Assembly: GCA_035544575.1 (NCBI GenBank)
Contig: DATKEC010000043.1
Coordinates: 1-21,354, forward strand
Direction of reading: 5' to 3'
Source: DATHWB01 sp035544575
GTDB lineage: Bacteria; Actinomycetota; Acidimicrobiia; Spongiisociales; ZC4RG35
Length of the DNA: 21,354 nt
The notes under the pieces were generated by a model. It ran no database searches. It saw nothing but the letters and a program-made list of their open reading frames with translations, and was not told the DNA's origin. The translations under genes and the position numbers were made by a program. This document shows, piece by piece, positions 5,933 through 14,126 of this stretch. Within the stretch, counting starts at the first letter, position 1, and every line of letters begins with the position of its first letter.

Positions 5933-8539
5933 ATGGCTTCACCAGAGAACATCCTCGTCTGCGGTTACTACGGCTTCGCCAACACCGGTGACGAGGCGAT
6001 CCTGTCGGTTCTGCTCGACGACATCCGGACGACCTACCCGGCGGCGACGATCACCGTCCTGGCCGGATCGCCCGATGACATCCGGGGCGACCACGGCGCG
6101 GTGGGGATCCACTGGCAAGAGGTCGCCGACATCGTCGAGGCCGCCCGCCAGGCCGATCTGATGGTCCTCGGCGGTGGAGGCCTCTTCCAGGACTACGACG
6201 GGGTCGAGCCCGAGAAGATCCTCACCGCCCGACACGGCAGCATCGGCTACTACGGCGGCTTTGCCCTGCTGGCGGCCATGACACTGACGCCGCTCGTCGT
6301 CTACGGGATGGGAGTCGGCCCGATCCTCACCGAGGACGGCGCTCGCTACACCCGCATCGCGCTCACCCGCTCCTCGAAGACCGCTATCCGCGACGAGCGG
6401 TCGCTGCAGGTGGTCGAGCGTATCGGGGTCCCCACCGGCGACATCGTCCGCACCGTCGACCCGGTTTGGCGTCTCGATCCGGCGTCGGCCGACATCGTCC
6501 CTGGGGTCTTCGCACTCGAAGAGGTCCCGCAGGCCGACTTCACGATCACGGTCGCCCTTCGACCGTGGAAGGACAACGGTCACGCCGGGGAGTTGGCCAA
6601 GGCCCTCGATCGGCTGATCGAGAGCCACGACGCCCGGGTGATCTTCGTCCCGTTCCAGGCTTCGCCGCATCGCAACGAGGACGACGCCATCGCCTCCCTC
6701 GGGATCGTCACCCGCATGGAACGCCGGGAGCGCACGGCCATCATCCGCGGCGGCTACACACCCGACGAGCGCATGGCGATCCTCGGGTCGGGCGATGTCG
6801 CCATCGCCATGCGAATGCACTCAGTCGTCTTCGCCGCCCGCACCCGGACCCCGTTCGTCGCCCTCGCCTACGACCCGAAGGTGGCTGACGCCGCCACGAT
6901 CGCCGGCCGGGAAGACCACGTGCTCGACGTCGACGCGCTCGACGCCGACGCACTGGTCGCCAAGGTCGAGGCGGCACTGGCGGCCGGCCCGGTCGGTGAC
7001 AATGTCCTCGCCCGGCTCGCCGCCGAGGCGTCCAAGAACCAGAGCGTGCTGGTCGGCCCCCACACGGTGCCAGCCATCGACCCCGAGACCTCCGATGCCA
7101 TGATCGATCTGGTCTTCACCAGGGTCCGGGAACAGGCCGGGCTCGAAGCCGATCTGCGCCAACTGCAACACGACCACACGATGGTGAACATCGCCCACGA
7201 ACAGGCGGTGCTCTTGGCCGGCCAGATCGAAGACCAGAAGCAGACGCTCATCAACAGCCGGGCCTTCAAAGTCGTCGACAGCTACTGGAAGGGCCGGGAA
7301 GGGGTGCGCACCTTCAGCCGCAAGGCGGCCCATCACGCCCCCGGGCCGCTGCGACCGGTCTTCGCCAAGCTCGCCCCACCCGAAGAAGTCGACACCGAAC
7401 CCATCAAGGGGGGCGATCCCACCCTCCGCGCCCAGATCCAGCATCAGATCGAACGTGCCCTGGCCGAACACCCCGAGGTCCCGGGAGTGGTGGTCTATCC
7501 GCCCTCGATCGGCTGGAAGGTCTCGCTTTTCCAACGCCCCCAGCAGATGGCGCTCGCCTACGCCAAGATGGGATATCTGGTCTTCTACGGCCTGGACCAC
7601 ATCAACAACGAGGGGGTGATGGGCCTCGAAAAGGTGGCCGAGCGGATCTACCTGATGGCCATCCCGTGGGGCATGACCGATCTGCTCGAGGCGATCCCCC
7701 ATCCGGTGACCGTCTCCTATGTCTACAACTTCGCCTGGACCCGGCATCTCAAGGACGCCGCCGTCGTCTTCGAACACATCGACGAACTCGAAGTCTTCAC
7801 CGCCGCCCACACGATCGAGAACTTGCGCCGCTGGTACGCAGACGCCGTACGTGAAGCCGAACTGGTGGTCGGGACCGCTTATGACCTGGTGGACAAGGTC
7901 AAAGAGGTGCGTTCCGACGCCATCATCTGTCCCAACGGCGTCGACTACCGCCATTTCGCCAACCACGAACCGGGACCGCCGCCGGATGACGTCGCCGACA
8001 TCGCCGGAGGCGACCGGCCGATCGTCGGGTACTACGGGGCGATTGCCGAGTGGGTCGACTTCGACCTCATCGCCCACGCCGCCGACGCCCTTCCCGACTT
8101 CGAGTTCGTGTTCATCGGGCCCGAATACGACGCCTCGGTCAAACAGCACCTGCATGTCTTCGACCGGCCCAACGTCCGCTGGCTGGGGGTCAAGGACTAC
8201 AACGACCTGCCCGCCTACCTCCACGTCTTCGACATCGCCACCATCCCGTTCGTCGTCAACGAGGTCACCCACGCCGTCTCACCGTTGAAACTCTTCGAGT
8301 ACTTCGCCGGCGAGCGGCCCGTGGTGACCCCGGCGCTGCGGGAATGCGCCCGTTACGAGGCGGTGCTGGTGGCCCAGGACGCCGACGACTACGTCGCCAA
8401 GTTGCGCCTGGCCGCCAAACTGCGCCACGACCCCGAACATCTGGCGCTGTTGCGGCGGACGGCGCGGGCGAACACCTGGGAGATGCGGGCCGGCACTCTC
8501 ATCGACGCTCTCGCCCGCAAGCGGGCCCTCACCAGCTGA
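5933..8539 (+). CDS. Fused polysaccharide pyruvyl transferase (CsaB-like) and glycosyltransferase
   Basis: An 868-residue two-domain protein. Residues 6-350 are a polysaccharide pyruvyl transferase of the CsaB type: ILVCGYYGFANTGDEAIL opening, GGGGLFQDYDG at 80-90, YGMGVGP at 124-130, the RDERS motif at 153-157, and AMRMHSVVFA at 292-301 with the conserved Arg-x-His. Residues 395-515 are a helical, charged linker. Residues 518-850 are a GT-B glycosyltransferase (GT4-like): YPP..W..RPQ start, NGVD at 668-671, and SPLKLFEYFAG at 783-793 for nucleotide-sugar binding. CsaB proteins add ketal pyruvate from phosphoenolpyruvate to wall glycan, creating the ligand of SLH domains; the fusion suggests pyruvylation coupled to sugar transfer. 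I chose ATG 5933 because the homology starts there and TACACT lies ten bases upstream; 5873 is an in-frame alternative inside the sulfotransferase gene. Confidence 0.88.
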   Translation: MASPENILVCGYYGFANTGDEAILSVLLDDIRTTYPAATITVLAGSPDDIRGDHGAVGIHWQEVADIVEAARQADLMVLGGGGLFQDYDGVEPEKILTARHGSIGYYGGFALLAAMTLTPLVVYGMGVGPILTEDGARYTRIALTRSSKTAIRDERSLQVVERIGVPTGDIVRTVDPVWRLDPASADIVPGVFALEEVPQADFTITVALRPWKDNGHAGELAKALDRLIESHDARVIFVPFQASPHRNEDDAIASLGIVTRMERRERTAIIRGGYTPDERMAILGSGDVAIAMRMHSVVFAARTRTPFVALAYDPKVADAATIAGREDHVLDVDALDADALVAKVEAALAAGPVGDNVLARLAAEASKNQSVLVGPHTVPAIDPETSDAMIDLVFTRVREQAGLEADLRQLQHDHTMVNIAHEQAVLLAGQIEDQKQTLINSRAFKVVDSYWKGREGVRTFSRKAAHHAPGPLRPVFAKLAPPEEVDTEPIKGGDPTLRAQIQHQIERALAEHPEVPGVVVYPPSIGWKVSLFQRPQQMALAYAKMGYLVFYGLDHINNEGVMGLEKVAERIYLMAIPWGMTDLLEAIPHPVTVSYVYNFAWTRHLKDAAVVFEHIDELEVFTAAHTIENLRRWYADAVREAELVVGTAYDLVDKVKEVRSDAIICPNGVDYRHFANHEPGPPPDDVADIAGGDRPIVGYYGAIAEWVDFDLIAHAADALPDFEFVFIGPEYDASVKQHLHVFDRPNVRWLGVKDYNDLPAYLHVFDIATIPFVVNEVTHAVSPLKLFEYFAGERPVVTPALRECARYEAVLVAQDADDYVAKLRLAAKLRHDPEHLALLRRTARANTWEMRAGTLIDALARKRALTS

Positions 8540-8540
8540 A

Positions 8541-9671
8541 TCAGTAGCGACGGCGTCCGGCGGCGTCGAGGCGTTCCAAGACCGGTTCCAGTCGAGTCGT
8601 CCAGTCATGACCGGAACCGATACGCCGAATGCGGGCCGGGTCCTCGGACATCGCCTGATCGATCGCCACCACGAGTTCGGAGGCCGTCGCCGCGGTGGTC
8701 ACCCCGTCGGTGGCGACGGCGGCGGGTAGAGGCGTCGACACACACGGGGTCCCGGCGGCGAGGTATTCGAACATCTTGAGAGGCGTCACGCCCTCGGTCA
8801 TCGGATCGATCCTGAACCAGATCACGCCAACGTCGAAGGCCGATGCGTACGCCGGCATTTCACGACTGGGCCGCTCCCCCAGCCACACCACGTTCGCCGC
8901 GGCGATGCTCTGTTCGAGCCGGGACCGGACGCGGTCATCGACGGGGCCGACCAGGACCAAGGTCCAATCCGGCCGGGCCGCGGCCACTCCGTCGAGCAGG
9001 TCGAAGTCGAACCAGGTCGAGATCATCCCGTGGTATCCGACGACGGCGCCCGGGGGGAGATCGTCCGGGCGAGACGTCTCAGCCGAGAACGCCGCGACAT
9101 CGACACCGTTCTCCACCCGGACCAGGTCCGCCCGCTCGGCCCGGTGACGCTCGAAGAGCACGCCGTTGGAGACCATCGCCACGTCCGCCCGAGCCATGAC
9201 AAAGGCGTGATGAGCTCGGACCCGGCGCCCTTCGGGCAGGCCGTCCTCCTCGTCGTCGTAGATCGACAGGTCGTCGAGGACGTCGTAGACGATCACCGGA
9301 TCCTCGAACCGGTCGAACACGTGGCGGATCGGGGCGAAATGCACATACAGGATCGGGCTGCTGCCGGGCACGTGGCGCAGGCTGGGAACGATGGTCACGT
9401 GCTCGGTGCGGCGGACTGCCGGTTCGGACGTGTCGACGAAGAAGACGTCGTGGCCGGCCTTGGCGAAGGCTTCCAGGATGAACTGGGGACGCTGTTTCAT
9501 CTCGTCCCAGCGCAGCCAGGTGGGCGGGTAGACGACCGGGCGGAGAGCACCGGGGACGGTCTCGGAGGGTCGCGGCCGCCCGCTGACCAGGGTCCGGAGA
9601 TGGTCGGCGAACGGAAGATGCCTCACGGCGCGCTTGAGCGGATCGGGTATCACCCGCAAGAGTCGGTGCAC
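8541..9671 (-). CDS. GT4-like glycosyltransferase
   Basis: A 376-residue GT-B glycosyltransferase, probably cytoplasmic or peripheral at the membrane. RPVVYPPTWLRWDEMKQRPQ at 44-62 opens the N-terminal Rossmann domain; VENGVDVAAF at 186-195 and TPLKMFEYLAAGTP at 296-309 are the donor-binding landmarks. It is clearly related to the C-terminal domain of the fused protein on the opposite strand (same YPP...RPQ start, GY.G...W.DFDL centre and PLK.FEY motif). The two stop codons face each other with one base between them. The start is GTG 9671, seven bases after TACCCT (9679-9684) and with no Shine-Dalgarno. A basic N-terminal 25 residues could bind membrane. Donor and acceptor sugars are not predictable. 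Confidence 0.87.
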   Translation of the reverse strand: MHRLLRVIPDPLKRAVRHLPFADHLRTLVSGRPRPSETVPGALRPVVYPPTWLRWDEMKQRPQFILEAFAKAGHDVFFVDTSEPAVRRTEHVTIVPSLRHVPGSSPILYVHFAPIRHVFDRFEDPVIVYDVLDDLSIYDDEEDGLPEGRRVRAHHAFVMARADVAMVSNGVLFERHRAERADLVRVENGVDVAAFSAETSRPDDLPPGAVVGYHGMISTWFDFDLLDGVAAARPDWTLVLVGPVDDRVRSRLEQSIAAANVVWLGERPSREMPAYASAFDVGVIWFRIDPMTEGVTPLKMFEYLAAGTPCVSTPLPAAVATDGVTTAATASELVVAIDQAMSEDPARIRRIGSGHDWTTRLEPVLERLDAAGRRRY

Positions 9672-9678
9672 CCGGGCC

Positions 9679-9684
9679 AGGGTA
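9679..9684 (-). promoter_or_regulatory. Leaderless-type -10 box (TACCCT) before glycosyltransferase
   Basis: TACCCT on the minus strand ends seven bases before GTG 9671, the spacing expected when transcription begins at the start codon. It lies in the 36-base gap after glnD, so the glycosyltransferase probably has its own promoter rather than depending on the nitrogen operon. No -35 consensus is seen. Confidence 0.5.
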
Positions 9685-9707
9685 TCGGGCTGTCACACCG
9701 CCGGGTG

Positions 9708-11897
9708 TCAGCCGCCGGCGGCGGTGCCGAGCGAGTCGACCAGCGGCTCGATCTCCACCGGCAGGCGAGCGACCTGAAAGGTGTCGTAGGCCACCCCGGC
9801 CCGGGTGTCGATCCGAGCCCGGAGGATGGGCATGCCGAAGCCGTCGAAGACCAGGCACAGGTCGCGCAGGAGTCCGATCCGGTCCCCGGCCTCGACTTCG
9901 ACGCTGCCGCCCCCGTCGTCGCTGCGGGTCACCGACACGTGCACTGGCACCGCCTTGCGGCCGGTGTCGCGGTAGGCCCGCTGCTTCTCTTCCAGCGCTT
10001 TGGCAGGGTCGAGGGCACCGCGCAGCACCCGGACGACGTCGGCGTGGACGCGTTCGAGAGTGGTCTCCGAGGCCGCCCCGCCGTTGGCGTCGACCATCTC
10101 GAAGGTGTCGAAGACCTGGCCGTCGAGCCGGGTGGCGAAACGGGCATCTGTGATCGACATGCGGTTGGCAGCCAGCACGGCGGCGATGTCGACGGCAAGC
10201 CGCGGCCGGTCCGTCGCCGTGACGATCATCCTCGCCGGGAGTCCCAGTCGCATCCGGACCGTGCCTCCACCCGGACCCAGCGGTTCGAACGCCAGCCGCA
10301 TGTGCTCGACGATCAGCTCCGGCGAGTGCGCCCGTCGATACGCCGGGCCAAAACCGGCGATGTGGGTTCGCGCCGCCAGCAGCTCGAACTCCCCGTCGGC
10401 GGCCGTAACCACGGAATCGGCCAGGACCGACAGCTGGGCGTCGTCGGGCAGGCTGCGGCGTACCAGCTCACGTTCCAGCCGTCGGAACGCCCGACGAACC
10501 AGCTCGGCCCGCCACGGCGTCCACACGTCGGGACCGGCCGCCATCGAGTCGACCGTCGTCAACAACAGCAGGAACCGGAGTGACTCGGCGTCGGGGATGC
10601 GGTCGGCAGCCCAGCCGATCACCGCGGGATCGTCGATGTCGAAGCGGGTGGCGAGATCGGCCAGCAGCAAATGGTGCTCCACCAGCCTTCGATACAGCGG
10701 GACATCGCCCTCGGAAACGGCGAGTTCGCGGCACAGGTCTGCCACGAGCGTTGCACCCAGGCGCGAATGGTCTCCGTCGGGTCCCTTGCCGATGTCGTGC
10801 AACAGGGCGGCGACGGCCAGCCGCTCGGGACGGTCGACGCTCGCCACCGCTTCGGCCGCCACCGGATCGTCCATAGCCCCATCCACCACCAGCCATGCCA
10901 AATCGACCGCCGCCAGGGTGTGGTCGCCGACCGGATGGCGGTGGAACGCCACCACATGAGGCTCGTCGCACAGCCGCCGGATCGCAGCCGGGGCCAGGTC
11001 GAACCAGGCGACCGACTCACCCCGGTTGGGCGGACGCAATGACTGCGGAAAATCGGCCGGATGCGGAGGGCGGGCGACAGCAGACCACGTGGAATCGACC
11101 ATTCGCTCGACGCTCGAACGCAGCCCGAGGATCTCAGCACCCAGCTGGCGGACCGAACATCCCAGCCAGCCAGCCGCCTGCTGACGCAGCTCGAAGTCGA
11201 AGGTGTCGTGCGTCCGCCCCGCCGCCACGTGCACCGCGCTGCGCACCCGGGTCAGGGCCACACGCAGCGCGTGGTCGTCGGCCGACAAGGCCGGTGCCTG
11301 GGCTGAATGGGCCTCGAACAGCCGGCGCCGCCAATCGACCATGTCGAGCGTACGAAGTCCGCCCCGCCCGTTCTTCAGGTCCGCGGCCATCAGCCGGTAC
11401 GGCTCTTCCTCCCGGCGGCGGCGCTCCTCGGCCGCCATCGCATCGACGATTCGGGCGTGCTCCTTCTCCAACAGCTTCGTGAACCGGGCCCGGAAGTCGG
11501 CGAAAACCTCGGCGTCGCCACACAGGAAACGGGCCGAGAGGAAGGTGGACACGGCATCGAGCCGCGTGCCGGCAAAGATCCTCGCCGACTTCGGGGTGTG
11601 GCTGAGATGGCCCACCTTGAGCCGGGCGTCCCACAGCGGGCGCAGCACCCGCCGGGCCAGGTCGTCCTCGCCACCGCCGGCGTGGAGGAACATCAGGTCC
11701 ACATCGGAATGCACTGCCATCACGCCCCGGCCGAAGCCACCGGTGGCGACCACCGCGGTGCCCTGGCCCACGTCGCCGGCGAGCGCGATCACGACACCGT
11801 CGAGTCGTGCCGCCAGCTCGCTCTCGGCTCCGCTCACCCAGCCGTCGGAGATCAGACGATCCCGAAACGAGACGAACGGCTCGACCGCGCCGATCAC
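9708..11897 (-). CDS. glnD: PII uridylyltransferase / uridylyl-removing enzyme family
   Basis: A 729-residue nitrogen sensor that modifies and demodifies PII according to glutamine; in studied actinobacteria the modification is adenylylation. Domains in order: nucleotidyltransferase with GGFGRG at 53-58 and HSDVDL at 63-68; helical region; HD hydrolase with HRHPVGDHTL at 319-328, LLHDIGKG at 365-372 and TVDSMAAGP at 448-456; ACT domain 1 near 556-625; ACT domain 2 near 652-720. All catalytic landmarks are present, so both activities should be intact. It is shorter than the 890-residue E. coli enzyme. The GTG start at 11897 overlaps the glnB stop as GTGA, so expression is coupled to its substrate protein. 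Confidence 0.95.
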   Translation of the reverse strand: MIGAVEPFVSFRDRLISDGWVSGAESELAARLDGVVIALAGDVGQGTAVVATGGFGRGVMAVHSDVDLMFLHAGGGEDDLARRVLRPLWDARLKVGHLSHTPKSARIFAGTRLDAVSTFLSARFLCGDAEVFADFRARFTKLLEKEHARIVDAMAAEERRRREEEPYRLMAADLKNGRGGLRTLDMVDWRRRLFEAHSAQAPALSADDHALRVALTRVRSAVHVAAGRTHDTFDFELRQQAAGWLGCSVRQLGAEILGLRSSVERMVDSTWSAVARPPHPADFPQSLRPPNRGESVAWFDLAPAAIRRLCDEPHVVAFHRHPVGDHTLAAVDLAWLVVDGAMDDPVAAEAVASVDRPERLAVAALLHDIGKGPDGDHSRLGATLVADLCRELAVSEGDVPLYRRLVEHHLLLADLATRFDIDDPAVIGWAADRIPDAESLRFLLLLTTVDSMAAGPDVWTPWRAELVRRAFRRLERELVRRSLPDDAQLSVLADSVVTAADGEFELLAARTHIAGFGPAYRRAHSPELIVEHMRLAFEPLGPGGGTVRMRLGLPARMIVTATDRPRLAVDIAAVLAANRMSITDARFATRLDGQVFDTFEMVDANGGAASETTLERVHADVVRVLRGALDPAKALEEKQRAYRDTGRKAVPVHVSVTRSDDGGGSVEVEAGDRIGLLRDLCLVFDGFGMPILRARIDTRAGVAYDTFQVARLPVEIEPLVDSLGTAAGG

Positions 11898-12232
11898 AGC
11901 GCGTCGGCACCCCTCTCACCGGTGCGGATCCGGACGACGTCTTCGACCGGGAGCACGGCCACCTTGCCGTCGCCGATCTCCCCGGTTCGAGCCGATTCCT
12001 CGATGGCCCGCACGACCGACGCAGCCATGTCCGAGGTGACGAGCACCTCCACCCGCAGCTTCGGGAGGAAGTCGACGGCGTATTCGGCCCCCCGGTACAC
12101 CTCGGTCTGCCCACCCTGTCGTCCGAACCCGCGGATCTCGCTCACCGAGATTCCCGTCACCCCGATCGTGCGCAGCCGCTCCTTCACCTCGTCGAGTTTG
12201 AAGGGCTTGATGTAGGCGATGATCAGTTTCAC
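11894..12232 (-). CDS. glnB: Nitrogen regulatory PII protein
   Basis: 112 residues, the standard PII length. KLIIAYIKPFKLDEVKERL is the first strand and helix, RGFGRQGG at 34-41 and the T-loop EYAVDFLPK at 50-58 include Tyr51, the usual modification site, and the B-loop region TGEIGDGKVAVLPVED is present. The start is GTG 12232, seven bases after GAGGGG; an upstream in-frame start at 12262 would overlap amt and add ten residues not found in PII. Being between amt and glnD, it should bind the Amt pore at low 2-oxoglutarate and be modified by GlnD. It could be called GlnK because of the amt linkage. Confidence 0.95.
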   Translation of the reverse strand: MKLIIAYIKPFKLDEVKERLRTIGVTGISVSEIRGFGRQGGQTEVYRGAEYAVDFLPKLRVEVLVTSDMAASVVRAIEESARTGEIGDGKVAVLPVEDVVRIRTGERGADAL

Positions 12233-12242
12233 GTCAGTCCCC

Positions 12243-13435
12243 TCACTCGGTTCCGTAGGCACGTTCGTCGTGCTGGGTGATGTCCAGTCCTTCGAGCTCT
12301 TCGCGCTCGGAAACCCTCAGACCGATGGTGGCATCGACCACTTTCGCCAGGATCGTCGAGGCCACGAAGCTGAACGCCAGGATCGCCAGCACGCCGACGA
12401 ACTGCTTGCCGAAGAAACCCACTCCCCCGTAAACCAGACCGTCGCTGACTCCCGGATTGAGCGCGCTGGAGGCGAAGACCCCCGTCAGCAGCGAACCGAC
12501 GATCCCGCCCACCATGTGGATGCCGACCACGTCGAGGGAGTCGTCGAAGCCAAAGCGGGTCTTCAGCGAGATGGCGAAGAAACAGGCGACGCCGGCCGCG
12601 CCGCCGATGACGATCGCCGCCAGCGGGCCGACGAACCCGGCGGCCGGCGTGATTCCGACCAGGCCGGCGACGGCACCCGAGGCCGCACCCAGCAACGTCG
12701 GCTTGCCGGTGCGGCGCCACTCGAAGACAACCCAGCCCAGTGCGCCCAGCGACGCGCCGATCTGAGTGGTGACCAGGGCGCGGATGGCGTTTCCGTCGGC
12801 GGCGAAGGCCGAGCCTGCGTTGAACCCGAACCACCCGAACCAGAGGATGGCGGTGCCGATCAGCGTGAGCGGGAGGGAGTGCGGACGCATGTTGTCGGTC
12901 CCGAAACCGCGCCGCGGTCCGAGGACCCGGACGAGGGCGTAGGCGGCGACACCGGCATTGATGTGGATCACCAGCCCGCCGGCGAAGTCGCGCGCTCCCC
13001 ACGCGAAGAGCCATCCGCCTTCGGCGAAACCCCAGTGGGCGGCGAACGGATAGACCAGCAGCGCCCACGCAGCCATGAACGCACCCAGGCCGAGAACTTC
13101 ATCCGGTCCGCCACCGCACCCGAGATGAGCGCCGGGGTGATGATGGCGAACATCATCTGGAAGGCGACGAAAAGCAGTTCGTCGTCGCCGACGCCGGCCA
13201 GACCGAGCTTGTCGAGACCGCCGATCACCCCGCCGACGGTGTCATCGAAAGCCAGCGAATAGCCGACCACCACCCAGATCACCGTGACGATCGGGATCGT
13301 GAAGAAGTTCATCATCAGCATGTTCAGGGTGTGCTTGGCCCGCACCATGCCTCCGTAGAACAGGGCGAGGCCCGGTGTCATGAAGAACACCAACGCCGTC
13401 GCCGTCAGCACCCAGGCGGTGTTCCCGCTGTCCAC
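12243..13435 (-). pseudogene. amt: Ammonium transporter, interrupted by a one-base frameshift
   Basis: Two frames together encode one complete Amt of about 397 residues. The upstream frame runs from GTG 13435 (MDSGNTAWVLTATALVFF) to ...ADRMKFSAW; the downstream frame continues GAFMAAWALLVYPFAAHW to the stop at 12243. They join at a CCC run at 13084-13086 (GGG on the coding strand): restoring a fourth G gives FSAW-GAFMAAW in register with the family pattern FSA(x8)WA.LVY..(x)AHW. Both pore histidines are present (VIHINAGVAA and GIHMVGGIVG), as is the C-terminal GLD...H.E.AYG tail that contacts PII. Without the fix, the upstream frame ends at 12968. There is no slippery heptamer for programmed shifting. 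A homopolymer sequencing error is as likely as a true mutation. The start has GGGAG five bases upstream; the N-terminus might extend further. Confidence 0.85.
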
Positions 13436-13443
13436 ACGAACTC

Positions 13444-13468
13444 CCGGTTCGACGAGAACCGGAGCGTA
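13444..13468 (-). promoter_or_regulatory. amt leader: -10-like box and hairpin touching the ribosome site
   Basis: On the minus strand TACGCT (13463-13468) is followed at once by a perfect 7-bp hairpin (13444-13450 with 13456-13462, five-base loop). The distal arm includes the first two bases of the GGGAG ribosome site (13441-13445). If Amt starts at GTG 13435 this hairpin could affect its translation. A TTGACA occurs further up at 13522-13527 but is not paired with a good -10. The rest of the gap 13436-13556 holds nothing else I can name. I saw no GlnR- or AmtR-like operator. Confidence 0.3.
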
Positions 13469-13556
13469 GAGGTCGGCGATGCCACAAAGGGCGCTGGAAC
13501 TCGGCGGAACTTCGCGTACGGTGTCAAGGGTCCACGGACGGACCTGGAGGCTCGGA

Positions 13557-14126
13557 ATGAACCGGACGCGACATGGAGTCGCACTCGTCATCGTCGTCGC
13601 ACTGGCGGCGCTCACCCTGCTCGCACTGCGACCCCCCGAACAGGCTGTGGTGGCTCTGCCGCCTGCGGAGGTGGTCGAGTCGATCCCAACGACCACGACG
13701 ACAGTGGCGACCACCACCACGACGGCTGCGCCCGGCGACCGCGACGCCGAGATCGAAGAGATCCTGCGTGACTTCTACTACGGCTGGTTCGACGGGCTCT
13801 ACCGCCACGACGTAGACACGATCGACCGCATCGCCGGAAGCCAAGCGGTTCTCGAACAAGGAATCGGGGGCTTCGACCGGCTCGAGTTCACAGCCGTACC
13901 CACCCGAGATGCCATCGGCGTCGACGTGAAGAACGTGCTGCTCGACAGGGCGGACTGTTTGGTGGTGTCCGCCGACATCGACTTCCGCTCGTTCGTGGCA
14001 ACGGACGAGGTGATGGCTGCCGTGGACGTCTTCTTCCGCGTGGGCGACGGCTGGGGGCGGGCGATCTCGTACGAGTACGAACAAGAACTGTGGCTGGTCG
14101 CATGCGATCACATGTCGCGGCGCTGA
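13557..14126 (+). CDS. Membrane-anchored or secreted protein of unknown function, Thr-rich linker
   Basis: 189 residues. Start ATG 13557 is preceded by GGAGG with six bases of spacing, a clear ribosome site. A short basic N-terminus leads into a hydrophobic segment at about 8-26 (GVALVIVVALAALTLLAL), which may be an anchor or uncleaved signal. A linker at 44-59 is almost all Thr/Ala/Pro (TTTTTVATTTTTAAP), the kind often O-mannosylated in actinobacteria. Residues 65-185 form an acidic globular domain beginning EIEEILRDFYYGWFDGLYRHD, which resembles the helix start of SnoaL/NTF2-like folds; that is only a guess. It overlaps the next gene by about 25 bases, so the two are probably co-translated. 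TACGGT at 13517-13522 is a weak candidate -10 box. Confidence 0.75.
   Translation: MNRTRHGVALVIVVALAALTLLALRPPEQAVVALPPAEVVESIPTTTTTVATTTTTAAPGDRDAEIEEILRDFYYGWFDGLYRHDVDTIDRIAGSQAVLEQGIGGFDRLEFTAVPTRDAIGVDVKNVLLDRADCLVVSADIDFRSFVATDEVMAAVDVFFRVGDGWGRAISYEYEQELWLVACDHMSRR

Noticed and set aside
6821..8272. 483-codon open frame on the minus strand inside the fused transferase gene
   Set aside because: It is the antisense of a gene with clear domain motifs; its composition (Val/Gly/Asp-rich, no motifs) is the usual GC-rich mirror artefact.
9690..9712. Direct TGACA repeats and a small 5-bp hairpin at the glnD stop
   Set aside because: Too short and weak for a terminator or operator call in DNA of this GC content.
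9030..10583. 517-codon plus-strand frame opposite the glycosyltransferase and glnD
   Set aside because: It spans two well-supported genes and the promoter between them, and has no recognisable domain.
13084..13086. Programmed -1 ribosomal frameshift in amt
   Set aside because: There is no X-XXY-YYZ slippery heptamer, and Amt is not known to use frameshifting; error or mutation is simpler.
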